This document shows positions 36,415 to 46,165 of a stretch of 64,000 bases of DNA, in pieces (within the stretch, counting starts at the first letter, position 1; each line of letters opens with the position of its first letter). The notes beneath the pieces are model-generated. The model ran no database searches. It was not told the origin of the DNA and worked only from the letters and a program-made list of their open reading frames with translations. Location of the stretch: positions 101,958-165,957 of the forward strand of contig CAKQYS010000006.1 in NCBI GenBank assembly GCA_934293375.1, written 5' to 3'. The translations under genes were made by a program, and so were the position numbers. The stretch comes from an uncultured Lachnospiraceae bacterium. Its GTDB lineage: Bacteria; Bacillota; Clostridia; Lachnospirales; Lachnospiraceae.

Positions 36415-37125
36415 TCAATAATCCTCCCACGCATCTTCATCATCCTCAAATCCGTCGTAGGCATCATCAATATTCTCATACATATCCCGGTTATCCTCAT
36501 AGTAACCCTCAATATCGTGATCATCCGGATCAAATTCCGTCGTGGTTGATGTATGCTTCCGGGTCGGATGCGTCTTTTTGTAATCATCATACATTTTCTT
36601 TAAATGCTTCTCACAATAATTCTGACCCTGCAACGCCTTATTAAAACACCCTGCCGCCTGACAAGCCTTCTGTGGAACCGAACTAGAATGCGTTGTGTAA
36701 CTGGTAGTAGTTGTCGAACGATATTCCGTTGTATGCTGTATTCTCTCCGTAGCAGGATGTTCCGTCACATTCTCTGTCGTCTGTTCAGCCTGCAACATCT
36801 TCTGTCTCGTATATGTCTGCAACAGATCCCGTCTGGTCTGTGTTCCACTTTCTGATAAAAGCCACACAACAGGGATCATCAGGCATCCGATCACAACGAT
36901 CATACTCTGCAACATGCTTCCCGTCTGCTCCCTTTCATATCGCTTCTGTGCCGAAGCCGGACGATCTGACCACTTGTCCACCAGATGCCACAGTTCCACC
37001 ACGATACCAATCAGAACAATCAATCCTGCAAACACAGGATATGTCTGTGTCTCACAGATACTGAGTATCAATCCAACCGCTGTAATACCCGCAATCACCC
37101 GAATCATCCAGATCATTTCACCCAT
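36415..37125 (-). CDS. Two-helix membrane protein with Cys/His motif and acidic tail
   Basis: The 236-residue reading starts MGEMIWMIRVIAGITAVGLI with GGGAG 10 bases upstream. Two to three hydrophobic helices lie within residues 1-100. A Thr/Ser-rich stretch follows (YRSTTTTSYTTHSSS), then a compact CQAAGCFNKALQGQNYCEKH with Cys, Cys, Cys, His that could hold a metal. The last 40 residues are strongly acidic (Asp and Glu). I do not recognise a family. The gap 36269-36414 downstream shows an inverted repeat GATTTCGT/ACGAAATC around 36391-36416 without a T run and no gene. Confidence 0.65.
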   Translation of the reverse strand: MGEMIWMIRVIAGITAVGLILSICETQTYPVFAGLIVLIGIVVELWHLVDKWSDRPASAQKRYEREQTGSMLQSMIVVIGCLMIPVVWLLSESGTQTRRDLLQTYTRQKMLQAEQTTENVTEHPATERIQHTTEYRSTTTTSYTTHSSSVPQKACQAAGCFNKALQGQNYCEKHLKKMYDDYKKTHPTRKHTSTTTEFDPDDHDIEGYYEDNRDMYENIDDAYDGFEDDEDAWEDY

Positions 37126-37218
37126 AATACATCTCTCCCTTCTGGTCATCCGCATCAAAATGCCTTGTTATGCAAATATCATAACATACTGTCTTGCCAA
37201 ATCAGGGCATAAATGTAT

Positions 37219-38880
37219 TTATTCATCCTTCATACGGCGCTTATGCTGATACATCCGGTCATCCGCCAGCCGCAAAACATCATCCGGTGTCATACCTTCC
37301 TTATGCTGTGCATATCCATACGCCACAGAAATCGTAAATGGCAGATAATGCTCCCGGTTGGCCTCATCAATCCGTTTATCCAGCTGTCTGAGCATATGCT
37401 CCACCCGGTCATTTCCGCCCTTTGTATTTTCAATACACGCAATAAATTCATCGCCTCCATAACGTCCGCAGAATCCTTCCTTTTCGAAGATCTCCTGTAA
37501 AGCAGACGCCACAAAACAGATCAGGCGATCCCCCTGATCATGGCCAAACACATCATTAGCAGCCTTTAGGTTATTGGCATCCACAAAAACAATCGTGTAA
37601 TCCTTTTCCTGTTCCAATGCCTGAACCCTCTCCAGACAGGCAGCTCTATTTGCCACACCTGTCATACCATCATAATATGCCATCATTTCCAGCCGTTCTT
37701 TTTCTTTCTTATCAATGACAAATTCCGTCAGATGCAGTACATAGCTGACCAGCAGCATCACCAGATAGACATACAGCGTATAAACGCTCAGCATTTTCCA
37801 GTCCACATCCATATTCATAATATCGTTCTGCTCAAGCAGATACAGAATGCCGTCCATCAGGGCAAATGCCAGATAGAAAAAAGACACTTCCCTCACAAGC
37901 CTGCGCTGGGAATCCCGTCCTGACCGCACTACTATGAACTCGACCAGCATCAATGTCATAACCACACCCATGATCCCTAAATCAAGGATTAAAAACCTGC
38001 AATAATGATATGGTGTAAAGAAATTCAACACGGTTGTGATCACAAAAAATGCAGTCGCAAAGAACGCAATCCCTCTCATCACCCGGTGAAACAACCAATG
38101 TTCCTCGACCGTATCAAGGAAAAATGCAAATGCCGCCGGAGCTGCAAATAATCCGATATACTCTGCATTTCCACAGAACAGATTATTATCCAGCGTAACA
38201 TAAAACATATCCTCTGACCCCATTTTCCAAAGCATAATAGCAGAACAGAACACTGCCAGATATAACCCCTGCCGCTGTATCGCACCTCCCATACGCCAGC
38301 ATATCATCACAACACTTAAGATGACAAAAAATGCAAGAATCATAACCGACAGCCAGTAGGACAGTCCCATTTTCCCAAGCATATATTTCGTCCAGCTCTT
38401 TGCCTGACATATCGTCAATGTGTTCAGCTTTGTCATGCTGTCTGCATCGGCTACTGTATAAGTCAGTGTCAGATTGCTGCCCCATGCTTCACCCGGAATA
38501 TCGCCACACAACATCACATTGCCGATATGCTGTTGCTTTGCCGTCTGCTCCTGTCCATAAGAAAATAGCACCTGCTCCTGATAGGTCAATACAATCTCGC
38601 AATTATTTACACTCCCATATATGACGGAATCTCTGATATAGCGTTCCATGTCAAGCGGTATCTGCACAATGATCCGGTCACCTTTTTGTGCCTTTGCAAA
38701 CCTGCTTCCGGTAAATGGATCTACGCTTCCATCCGCATGATGCACCTCTCCGTACACATCAGCATTGACCATATAGCCACTGCCTCCGCCCCGATAGGAC
38801 AATTCCGTTACAACCATAAGCAGTATAATGGTTATGAGCATCGCCACAATATATCCAAAATATGACTGTTTCTTTTTCAT
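37219..38880 (-). CDS. Membrane-bound diguanylate cyclase (GGDEF)
   Basis: The 553-residue reading starts MKKKQSYFGYIVAMLITIIL. A first membrane helix is followed by an extracellular region (about residues 35-170) and then about seven membrane helices (about 175-385), a layout like 7TM sensor proteins. The C-terminal GGDEF domain has the intact active loop RYGGDEF and AYGYAQHKEGMTPDDVLRLA. It should make c-di-GMP in response to an external or membrane cue. The EAL protein at the left of the window could be an opposing enzyme. AAGGG precedes the chosen ATG. Confidence 0.9.
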   Translation of the reverse strand: MKKKQSYFGYIVAMLITIILLMVVTELSYRGGGSGYMVNADVYGEVHHADGSVDPFTGSRFAKAQKGDRIIVQIPLDMERYIRDSVIYGSVNNCEIVLTYQEQVLFSYGQEQTAKQQHIGNVMLCGDIPGEAWGSNLTLTYTVADADSMTKLNTLTICQAKSWTKYMLGKMGLSYWLSVMILAFFVILSVVMICWRMGGAIQRQGLYLAVFCSAIMLWKMGSEDMFYVTLDNNLFCGNAEYIGLFAAPAAFAFFLDTVEEHWLFHRVMRGIAFFATAFFVITTVLNFFTPYHYCRFLILDLGIMGVVMTLMLVEFIVVRSGRDSQRRLVREVSFFYLAFALMDGILYLLEQNDIMNMDVDWKMLSVYTLYVYLVMLLVSYVLHLTEFVIDKKEKERLEMMAYYDGMTGVANRAACLERVQALEQEKDYTIVFVDANNLKAANDVFGHDQGDRLICFVASALQEIFEKEGFCGRYGGDEFIACIENTKGGNDRVEHMLRQLDKRIDEANREHYLPFTISVAYGYAQHKEGMTPDDVLRLADDRMYQHKRRMKDE

Positions 38881-38908
38881 TTGCCTACCCTTCCCCATTT
38901 AGTATGTA

Positions 38909-39886
38909 CTATTTATCTATACACCGTTTACATGGAAGATACCCCTGTTCCTTCAGTGTCTCCATGCTGCCCTGCCAGATCTTCTTGTTATGCTCCGACA
39001 TGGACTGTACACTCGAACATGACGGAATATGAAACTTCTTCGTATTGGTATTGATAATATACTCTTGCGTTGTCTGTTCCTGTGTTGCCTGCTGTCCATT
39101 ATCCGCCGACGATTGTATATCTGCGTCCTCGCTTCTCTGACTGTCACCTGTCAGATAATCAATCGTAATACCCGGCTGCACATTATAACAATATATATTA
39201 TAGCAGATTCCGGCTCCCTGATCTTCCACGGACCATGCCTCGATCTGTACACCGGATGCCACCAGATTACGGTCTTCAAACACCGGTGTCACGCGGTACA
39301 ATACATGATTTCCTGTCTTTTGTACATATTCTGCCACTGTATCCTCTACCGGCAGCATCCCCATAACATTCAGATACCGGGTTCCTGTGATCAGATTGCG
39401 TTCATTTGCATTTTCCCCTGCTAGCTGATAACCGATCAGATGACAGCGGTTATACAGATAATTGCCATCGATCAGGTCATTGTATTTCACGGTATGCCAT
39501 CCGGATGGTCTCACCTGTCCGATCGGCTGACGCGGTTCTGTCGGCATCAGCTCCTTACAAATATTAGCATATGCCTGCCCACAACGGCCAAGTGTATCCA
39601 GCTCACTATATATCTCAAATGCATCTGTCCTCTTCTTGTCTTCTTCGGAAAAATCCGGCTGGTTATCCGCAAGCACTACATAGGGGGTTGTGCTGTCTGC
39701 ATCATCATGCCAGGTGGCGGTCTCCGTGGATGCAGCCGATGCCGTTGTATCCTGTGCCACATCCGGCGGTGCAAATGTACCCCCAGCCGGATCCTTTTCC
39801 AACGCCCCACTACATCCTGCCGCAAGAAGTATGATCAGCAGCCAGGCTCCAAGCTGCCATTTTCTCGCTCTCATATTACATCTCAT
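38909..39886 (-). CDS. DNA/RNA non-specific endonuclease lipoprotein with Cys-rich tail
   Basis: The 325-residue protein begins with a lipoprotein signal (WLLIILLAAGCSG). Residues about 120-235 form a DNA-entry-nuclease-like domain: DGNYLYNRCHLIGYQLAGEN followed by ERNLITGTRYLN, where NRCH replaces the DRGH active site; His and the later Asn are kept. The last 45 residues, TKKFHIPSCSSVQSM and LPCKRC, form a small domain often found on such secreted nucleases. It probably cleaves DNA outside the cell. GGAG lies 5 bases before the first ATG. Confidence 0.85.
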   Translation of the reverse strand: MRCNMRARKWQLGAWLLIILLAAGCSGALEKDPAGGTFAPPDVAQDTTASAASTETATWHDDADSTTPYVVLADNQPDFSEEDKKRTDAFEIYSELDTLGRCGQAYANICKELMPTEPRQPIGQVRPSGWHTVKYNDLIDGNYLYNRCHLIGYQLAGENANERNLITGTRYLNVMGMLPVEDTVAEYVQKTGNHVLYRVTPVFEDRNLVASGVQIEAWSVEDQGAGICYNIYCYNVQPGITIDYLTGDSQRSEDADIQSSADNGQQATQEQTTQEYIINTNTKKFHIPSCSSVQSMSEHNKKIWQGSMETLKEQGYLPCKRCIDK

Positions 39887-39906
39887 CTTCTCTCCAAATC
39901 ACAGTA

Positions 39907-40617
39907 TCATCGCTTCTCAAATTTCACGATTACTGTCGTCAGGTAACCTTCTGCTCTTCGAAGTCCCTCTACGCTATCATATGCCCGCTCTGTCGGCATG
40001 CCACAATTGGACATCCCATATACCACACAACGCCCCTCTGCCTCATATGGTTCCAACACATCTAACAGTTCCGAAAGCTTCCTGCCAGACTTCATATATA
40101 CACATGTTCCCTGATACTGCATAGATGCTCTGATATCATAGGATCCCGGTATCACATGCAGCTGTTCGCTGCCCTCCACCAGTGAAATGCCAAGTTTTGA
40201 TGCCACCGCACAAAAAGACGGCACACCACTTATCATTTGCACCTGAAAACCAGCCTGCCTTGCACGCTGATGTATGTATATATAAGTGGCATATATGGAC
40301 GGATCCCCGATCGTCAGCATGCCGACATTCTGCCCCTCTTCTAAATATGCAGCGATCTGCTGATATATTCCATCGTGTGCTTTCCTGAGTGCATCCGGAT
40401 CTGTGAGCATCGGAAACGGCAGGCAGATCACCTGCATATTTGCAATCTCCGGATACACCTGCTCTACAATCTGATATGCATGACACGCTTGTCTCGTCTT
40501 TGCCGGAAGCACAATGGTGTCGCAAGTCTGAATCGTTCTGAATGCCTGCAAAGTCATAAGCTGCGGATCCCCGGGTCCCACGCCGATTCCATAGAGACAT
40601 GCTGTATGTTCCTTCAT
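39907..40617 (-). CDS. cbiL: Precorrin-2/cobalt-precorrin-2 C20-methyltransferase
   Basis: The 236-residue protein starts with YGIGVGPGDPQLMTLQA and has LTIGDPSIYATYIYIH and ISGVPSFCAVASKLGI, as in CbiL/CobI, which adds the C20 methyl group early in corrin synthesis. It stands apart from cbiC-cbiD-cbiF by 37 kb and is about 2 kb from hemB; precorrin-2 made by the nearby CobA is its substrate or the cobalt form of it. AGAGG precedes the ATG. It overlaps nothing and may share a promoter with the membrane protein gene upstream. Confidence 0.92.
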   Translation of the reverse strand: MKEHTACLYGIGVGPGDPQLMTLQAFRTIQTCDTIVLPAKTRQACHAYQIVEQVYPEIANMQVICLPFPMLTDPDALRKAHDGIYQQIAAYLEEGQNVGMLTIGDPSIYATYIYIHQRARQAGFQVQMISGVPSFCAVASKLGISLVEGSEQLHVIPGSYDIRASMQYQGTCVYMKSGRKLSELLDVLEPYEAEGRCVVYGMSNCGMPTERAYDSVEGLRRAEGYLTTVIVKFEKR

Positions 40618-40627
40618 ATATTTCCTC

Positions 40628-41503
40628 TTATCCTTCCTTCTGCATGATACTACCTTTGCCCGGTAGTTTTAAGTTCGTCCCGAACACCCGATTGACGATC
40701 CAGACAAAGCATAGCAGCACCAACAACGGGATCACACAAGAGGTAATGATCATCAATGCCACCGCCTCAATAAAATGATTCAATGTATTCTGTACCCTCG
40801 CCACAAGCTCTTCTGAGGAAACCGCTGCATTTTCAACCGCATTTCCAACAGAATCCTTCACTCCTGAGATCAACTGCTTCGCCTGATCGAGTATATTCTG
40901 TCCACCTGTACTTTCTGTGTCATTCTGCCTATCCTGTGAAGTCTGCTCTGACACATCTGCATCCCCAATTTCTTTTTGTGTTTCCTTCGCGTCCTCTAAC
41001 GCCGCCTGAATCTGGGATGCATAGGTATTTTCAATCAGCCCTGACACCTGCACACCTGCCGGCACCACCAAAAATACGGCAATACCAAGAATCAGTACTT
41101 TCAATGCAATATTCCGCATAAAAGTTTCTTTCGCATACAGACTTATGATCAGTCCCACACAGGCAGCCGGAATCAGATAGCGGAATGCCACATATCCTGT
41201 GATCGTCACCAGATACTTCTCAAGGAAAATGGCGCATAAGACCACCAGAAGATACCCCGTCAGATCTGTGATCTTCTCCGCAATCGGCGTTGCCACATCA
41301 CCCGGTATCAATGTGATCAGTGCTGAGGCTGCTGTGGCAGCTGCTGTTAACTCCAGTACTGTTGTCTTTTTCTCATCCAAAGAATCCAATACAGCCTTAT
41401 GGTGTACAGGATCCTTCACATAGTCCGTCACCACTGTACAAGACAAAATCCCAATGCTGAAAAAAAGAACCGTTAGTATGTATTTCATTCTTTTGGTATT
41501 CAT
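40628..41503 (-). CDS. Unrecognised membrane protein next to cbiL
   Basis: The 291-residue reading starts MNTKRMKYILTVLFFSIGIL with AGGAGG 7 bases upstream. A signal-anchor is followed by three hydrophobic segments (about residues 50-75, 80-110 and 125-155), a soluble, Gln/Glu/Asp-rich and coiled stretch (about 165-240), and a last helix (IITSCVIPLLVLLCFVWIV). Ends with GSIMQKEG. I do not know the family. It is 10 bases before cbiL and has its own promoter, so a part in corrinoid or cobalt handling is possible only by position. Confidence 0.65.
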   Translation of the reverse strand: MNTKRMKYILTVLFFSIGILSCTVVTDYVKDPVHHKAVLDSLDEKKTTVLELTAAATAASALITLIPGDVATPIAEKITDLTGYLLVVLCAIFLEKYLVTITGYVAFRYLIPAACVGLIISLYAKETFMRNIALKVLILGIAVFLVVPAGVQVSGLIENTYASQIQAALEDAKETQKEIGDADVSEQTSQDRQNDTESTGGQNILDQAKQLISGVKDSVGNAVENAAVSSEELVARVQNTLNHFIEAVALMIITSCVIPLLVLLCFVWIVNRVFGTNLKLPGKGSIMQKEG

Positions 41504-41544
41504 CTTCATTCCTCCTTTGTTCCAAAACATCATACTTTAGCTCA

Positions 41545-41573
41545 AGTATATAATACTTTTGTGTACTATTCAA
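41545..41573 (-). promoter_or_regulatory. Promoter for the membrane protein-cbiL unit
   Basis: TTGAAT, 17 bases, TATACT on the minus strand, about 40 bases before the start codon of the membrane protein gene. Confidence 0.6.
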
Positions 41574-41592
41574 CGCACGCATACATGTTTCA

Positions 41593-42699
41593 TTACATCA
41601 GCATATTTCCCACAAACATTCCCAGATAATTACCTATTACATAGCCAAGGCATCCAACCAAAAGGGACGGTCCCACTAATTCATTCCATCCCTTCGCAAT
41701 CGCCATACTAGCAGCGGTCGTTGGCCCTCCTACATTCGCATTTGACGCAATGATCATAATCTTACGATCCATATGGAATATTGACCCGATCACAAAGGTA
41801 AACAACATATTGCAGACCACGATCACCATTGCAAACAGGAGCAAAAACGGTGAATTCCTGATCACCTCTAAAATGGAAGCCGGGGCACCTATCACAAACA
41901 TGAAACAGTAGATCATAAATGTACCCACATTCTGCAGACCCACGAGTTGTCCCAACTGTTTCGGAAAAATGGTTGCAATCATAACAGAAATTGTAGTGAT
42001 CCAAAAATAGCGGTTTCCCCATATACCGGACATATAATCGGAAGCCGCCACTACAACAGCAGAAAGCATCAGTCCGATCACAGCTGACCGCACCAATGTT
42101 CCTTTGTTTGCTTTGATTGTCTGTTTTCCCTGATCCTGTACTTTTTGCGTATCCTCTGCACTTGCCTTCACCGGAATTGACAAAAGGACAAAGAAATAAA
42201 CTGCCATGTTCAGATTATCTGCGATCGTAGCTGCCGATACCATGTCCTCTGATACATGAAATGCAGATCCCAGCACTGCAAAATTCACACTTCCACCAAT
42301 ATATGTGCCGGTCATCATAGCTGCTAATCCCGGCATCTCGCAAATCGTGGACTGAAACATCATGCCTGACACAAACGCACCCACTACCGTTCCTGCTGCA
42401 CCGATCAAAAATGCAATGAGTAATTGACCGGACTCCCGGCATATTTTACGGATATCTGTCTGGAACAACAACATCGGAAGCGCAAACGGTAGTAGATAAT
42501 CCCAAACAAAATCATATAAGGGAGCCTTTGCCGGTATGAAAGACAGGTTGGAAAACACAATTGCCAGCAGTAAGACAAGCACCAGTGCTGTCATCTTTGC
42601 CGCCCATTTATATTTACTTTCCAGCCACATACTGCATACCACGGTTGCCACCATGACAAACAAAAGCAGCCATGTATCTTTTGCATCTATCAATGACAT
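41593..42699 (-). CDS. DUF819 family membrane protein
   Basis: The 368-residue protein has about ten hydrophobic helices with PMLLFQTDIRKI, GGSVNFAVLGSAF, ASNANVGGPTTAASMAIAKG and GYVIGNYLGMFVGN, features of the DUF819 (YjcL-like) family, which is thought to be a transporter group but has no settled substrate. GAGG lies before the ATG. It begins 27 bases after hemB, so it may be the last gene of the siroheme-precursor operon. Confidence 0.82.
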   Translation of the reverse strand: MSLIDAKDTWLLLFVMVATVVCSMWLESKYKWAAKMTALVLVLLLAIVFSNLSFIPAKAPLYDFVWDYLLPFALPMLLFQTDIRKICRESGQLLIAFLIGAAGTVVGAFVSGMMFQSTICEMPGLAAMMTGTYIGGSVNFAVLGSAFHVSEDMVSAATIADNLNMAVYFFVLLSIPVKASAEDTQKVQDQGKQTIKANKGTLVRSAVIGLMLSAVVVAASDYMSGIWGNRYFWITTISVMIATIFPKQLGQLVGLQNVGTFMIYCFMFVIGAPASILEVIRNSPFLLLFAMVIVVCNMLFTFVIGSIFHMDRKIMIIASNANVGGPTTAASMAIAKGWNELVGPSLLVGCLGYVIGNYLGMFVGNMLM

Positions 42700-42726
42700 A
42701 TTCTATCCTCGTATCCATTTATATTA

Positions 42727-43692
42727 TTATTGATCCTGTAACCAGCGGGCTACATCCAGTGCATGGTAGGTGATAATTGCTGTAGCACCTGCACGCTTGA
42801 GTCCGATCATATTTTCCATAACAATCCGCTTCTCGTCGATCCATCCGTTTTTTGCAGCAGCCTTCACCATGGCATACTCTCCACTCACATTATACGCAAT
42901 AATCGGAATATTAAAGTGAAGGGCAATTTCTTTGATCACATCCATATATGCCAGTGCGGGCTTTGCAATCACAAAATCTGCTCCCTCCAGTATGTCTTCC
43001 TCAACCTCCCGAAGTGCCTCTCTGCCATTGGCCGGATCCATCTGATAGCTTTTTCGATCACCAAATCCCGGTGCAGAATGTGCAGCATCCCGGAACGGTG
43101 CATAATATGCAGAAGCAAACTTAGCACTATATGACAAAATCGGAATATTAGTGTATCCTGCCTGATCCAAAGCTTCCCTGATTGCCGCAACACGAAGGTC
43201 CATCATATCGCTAGGTGCTATGATATCCGCCCCCGCTGCTGCATAGCATACAGAAGCTTTTGCAAGCAGTGGCAGCGTCTCGTCATTTAAGATCTCACCA
43301 TCTTTGATCAGGCCACAATGTCCATGAGAAGTATATTCACACAAACAAACATCTGCGATCACCGTAATGTCCGGATATGCAGATTTGATCAGCCGGATTG
43401 CTCTTGGAATAATGCCATTCTCTGCATAAGCACCACTTCCCACCTCGTCCTTATGCGCCGGAATGCCAAACAACAAAAATGTATGAATTCCAAGATTCAC
43501 TGCAGTCTTCACCTCATCCACCACCTGCCCCAGCGGGAACTGAAAAATTCCCGGCATGGATTCTACAGGCAGCTTTTCATCACTCTGCTCTGTCACAAAT
43601 ATAGGATAGATCAATTGACTGACTGACAGGGTATTTTCTCTGATCAGACTCCTGATCGTTTCGTTTTTTCTTAGTCTTCTTGTTCTGTTCAT
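42727..43692 (-). CDS. hemB: Porphobilinogen synthase (delta-aminolevulinate dehydratase)
   Basis: The 321-residue enzyme condenses two molecules of 5-aminolevulinate. Seen are the zinc-type cysteine cluster DVCLCEYTSHGHCGL (residues about 115-129), the first active lysine in ILSYSAKFASA and the second in FVIAKPALAYMD, plus PFRDAAHSAPGFGDRKSYQM. The ATG overlaps the stop of the cobA-hemD fusion gene by four bases, so translation is coupled. It supplies porphobilinogen to HemC in the same operon. Confidence 0.96.
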   Translation of the reverse strand: MNRTRRLRKNETIRSLIRENTLSVSQLIYPIFVTEQSDEKLPVESMPGIFQFPLGQVVDEVKTAVNLGIHTFLLFGIPAHKDEVGSGAYAENGIIPRAIRLIKSAYPDITVIADVCLCEYTSHGHCGLIKDGEILNDETLPLLAKASVCYAAAGADIIAPSDMMDLRVAAIREALDQAGYTNIPILSYSAKFASAYYAPFRDAAHSAPGFGDRKSYQMDPANGREALREVEEDILEGADFVIAKPALAYMDVIKEIALHFNIPIIAYNVSGEYAMVKAAAKNGWIDEKRIVMENMIGLKRAGATAIITYHALDVARWLQDQ

Positions 43693-45260
43693 AACTGTCC
43701 TTTCATCTCGTTTGTCTTATTCACAGCGTCCTCTACTACAAGCTCGCACAATTCCTGATAACCTGCATTTTTTGCTTCCATACAAGAACAGCCTGTCTCC
43801 TTCTTCACTACAGCACTACAGGTTGGACCAATCGCATAAATACATTCAGGAAGCATGCCCTTTGACAACTTTAAAAACCGGGTTACAGAGGATCCACTTG
43901 TAAATAAAATACCATCAAATCGTTTAAAGTCAATATTATCATACCCATTCTGCACATTTTCAACAATAGCGTTCTGATAACATACCATCTTCCGGAATTG
44001 ACATTGTGCTTTCAAAAATGTAATCATGTCCTCATTGGTCTGCTTGGCACCAAACAATGTAATGTGCAGATCCTTCCGTCCCTGAAACAAATTCCGCTCT
44101 GTCATACACGCACACAATGACCTCGCTGTATGTTGATCCGGCATCAGATCTGCTTTGATCGCCACCTGTTCTAATGCCTGTGCTGTCTTTTGTCCGACAA
44201 CAGCAATCCGGCATCCGGAAACCGAACGGATATCCAATCCGTATTCCTTTAGATTCCATAGAAACGAGTACACGCCATTCTGACTGGTAAACAACAACCA
44301 ATCTGACCGTAAACTCTCCAATAAATCTTCCTTCGGAATCTTCACCGGAACGATCCTGCCAACCTTGACTGCACACACCTGTGCCCCTTGCTCTTCCAGT
44401 TTTCTGACCAGCTCTGAGTTACAGCCTTCCTCATCAGAGAAGGCCTCCTGTCCCAATCCAAAACGGAATTTGCATGATGTAATATAGGGTACCACATATT
44501 TCTTTCCAAACAATGGTCTTTTCTCAAAAAAATCCAACTGATCTGACAGAGAAACAACCGCTCCTACTACAATAATTGCCGGTGAAACAAGATTCGCCTG
44601 AGAGACCATCTGATCAATATTCTGTAGTGATCCCACTACCTTTTTCTGTCCCGCGGTCGTTCCATTGGATATGACCGCAACCGGCGTATCAGCACTTTTT
44701 CCTGCTGCCATCAACCCCGTTGCAATTTCTTTTACATGGGACAATCCCATCAGGAATAAATATGTGATCGTATCATCCTGCATCTTTGCATAATCAATAT
44801 CTGCCGGCACATCTTTTCTGCTGTGAGCCGTCACAACCTGAAATCCTTTAGACAATCCCCTGTGTGTGATGGGAATGCCGGCATCCGCTAAGGCTGCAAT
44901 TACAGAACTGATTCCCGATACCACTTCTACCGCAACCCCTTTTTCCTTTAAAAAAAGGGCTTCCTCAGCGCCCCTTCCAAACACATATGGATCACCACCC
45001 TTAAGCCGTACAACCAATGCACAGTGTCCTGTCTTCTCATACAAAAGTGCATTGATCTCCTCCTGTCTCATCGTGTGATGATGGTTCTCCTTCCCTACAT
45101 ATACGCATTCACAATCCTGCTTTGCATAACCCAGCAATTCCTTTGACGCCAGACGATCATACACAATGCAATCTGCCTGCTCCAGACAGTGCTTTCCACG
45201 CAGTGTCAAAAGCTGTGGATCTCCCGGTCCTGCTCCTATCAATACAACTTTTCCTCTCAT
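43689..45260 (-). CDS. cobA-hemD: Fused uroporphyrinogen-III methyltransferase / uroporphyrinogen-III synthase
   Basis: The 523-residue protein joins an N-terminal SUMT domain (about 1-250; VVLIGAGPGDPQLLTLRG, RLKGGDPYVFGRGAEE, GISSVIAALADAGIPITHRG) to a C-terminal HemD domain (about 255-510; LLFTSQNGVYSF, FDGILFTSGSSVTRF). It closes the tetrapyrrole ring and then methylates it at C2 and C7 to give precorrin-2, the common precursor of siroheme and cobalamin. Such fusions are frequent in Clostridia. It starts three bases after the hemC stop. Confidence 0.95.
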   Translation of the reverse strand: MRGKVVLIGAGPGDPQLLTLRGKHCLEQADCIVYDRLASKELLGYAKQDCECVYVGKENHHHTMRQEEINALLYEKTGHCALVVRLKGGDPYVFGRGAEEALFLKEKGVAVEVVSGISSVIAALADAGIPITHRGLSKGFQVVTAHSRKDVPADIDYAKMQDDTITYLFLMGLSHVKEIATGLMAAGKSADTPVAVISNGTTAGQKKVVGSLQNIDQMVSQANLVSPAIIVVGAVVSLSDQLDFFEKRPLFGKKYVVPYITSCKFRFGLGQEAFSDEEGCNSELVRKLEEQGAQVCAVKVGRIVPVKIPKEDLLESLRSDWLLFTSQNGVYSFLWNLKEYGLDIRSVSGCRIAVVGQKTAQALEQVAIKADLMPDQHTARSLCACMTERNLFQGRKDLHITLFGAKQTNEDMITFLKAQCQFRKMVCYQNAIVENVQNGYDNIDFKRFDGILFTSGSSVTRFLKLSKGMLPECIYAIGPTCSAVVKKETGCSCMEAKNAGYQELCELVVEDAVNKTNEMKGQL

Positions 45261-45263
45261 ACT

Positions 45264-46157
45264 CTATTCCTCACCAAGCTTAGATGTAATTTCTGCAATC
45301 ACTTCATCTATTGTTGATTCCATATTCTTCTCATGTAACTTCTTTTTAACTGATACAATCTTACTGCCATCCTGTCTGCCAAATATCGCATAAAACATCC
45401 CTGTTTCATCATAATATGCACCGATCGGATAATGGCAATCTGCACCAATTCCCTGCAAAAAACGCCGTTCTGCAACAGCAGCCAGATTCGTCTGCCTGCA
45501 GGACAACGCATTAAGCTTGTCCAGTAGTCCCGTATGATCCCTTCTCACTTCGATCGCCAGAATTCCCTGCGTTGGTGCCGGGATCATCTCATCAAACGAT
45601 AAATACTGTGTAATCTCATTTTCACGATGCAATCGTTTCATGCCTGCTGCTGCGATCACGATCCCATCTAGCCCCTGCGCCGGATCATATAATTTTTTGA
45701 TCCGGGTATCCACATTGCCACGAATATTCGCGATCTTAAGATCCGGTCTAAGCTTCTTTAATTGATATGCTCTTCTCTTACTTCCTGTTCCTATCACAGC
45801 CCCTTGCCGTAATGCATCAAGACTGACAGCATCCTTTAAGATCAAGACATCTCTTGGATCCTCCCTGTCCCACGCCTTCGCAAAGATCAGTCTCTCATCG
45901 ATCTCACCCGGCATATCCTTCATGGAATGCACTGCCATGGCAATCTCGCCGGACAATAATTCTTTCTCAATCTCGTCAGTAAATACACCCTTCGTGCCAA
46001 TTGCTTCTAAGGCCTGCGTAGGATTCTTATCTCCTGTTGTGTGAATCACCTTGATCTCAAATTCATCCTCTGCATAAGTCTCTTCTAGTCTGTTTTTCAC
46101 ATATTCCGCCTGAACCAGTGCCAGCTTCGAGCCTCTTGTTCCTATCACATAACGCAT
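45264..46157 (-). CDS. hemC: Hydroxymethylbilane synthase
   Basis: The 297-residue reading starts MRYVIGTRGSKLALVQAEYV with GAGG 6 bases upstream; an in-frame GTG four codons earlier overlaps the thioredoxin reductase stop. Conserved are HSMKDMPGEID, GTGSKRRAYQLKKLRPDL, NIRGNVDTRI and the cofactor-binding cysteine in GADCHYPIGAY (usual GGCXXPXGA). It polymerises four porphobilinogens to the linear tetrapyrrole used by the next gene product. Confidence 0.95.
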   Translation of the reverse strand: MRYVIGTRGSKLALVQAEYVKNRLEETYAEDEFEIKVIHTTGDKNPTQALEAIGTKGVFTDEIEKELLSGEIAMAVHSMKDMPGEIDERLIFAKAWDREDPRDVLILKDAVSLDALRQGAVIGTGSKRRAYQLKKLRPDLKIANIRGNVDTRIKKLYDPAQGLDGIVIAAAGMKRLHRENEITQYLSFDEMIPAPTQGILAIEVRRDHTGLLDKLNALSCRQTNLAAVAERRFLQGIGADCHYPIGAYYDETGMFYAIFGRQDGSKIVSVKKKLHEKNMESTIDEVIAEITSKLGEE

Positions 46158-46165
46158 AACTGTCC

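Noticed and set aside
36391..36420. Inverted repeat GATTTCGT/ACGAAATC as a terminator
   Set aside because: The loop is long and there is no T run; it may be chance or a weak operator.
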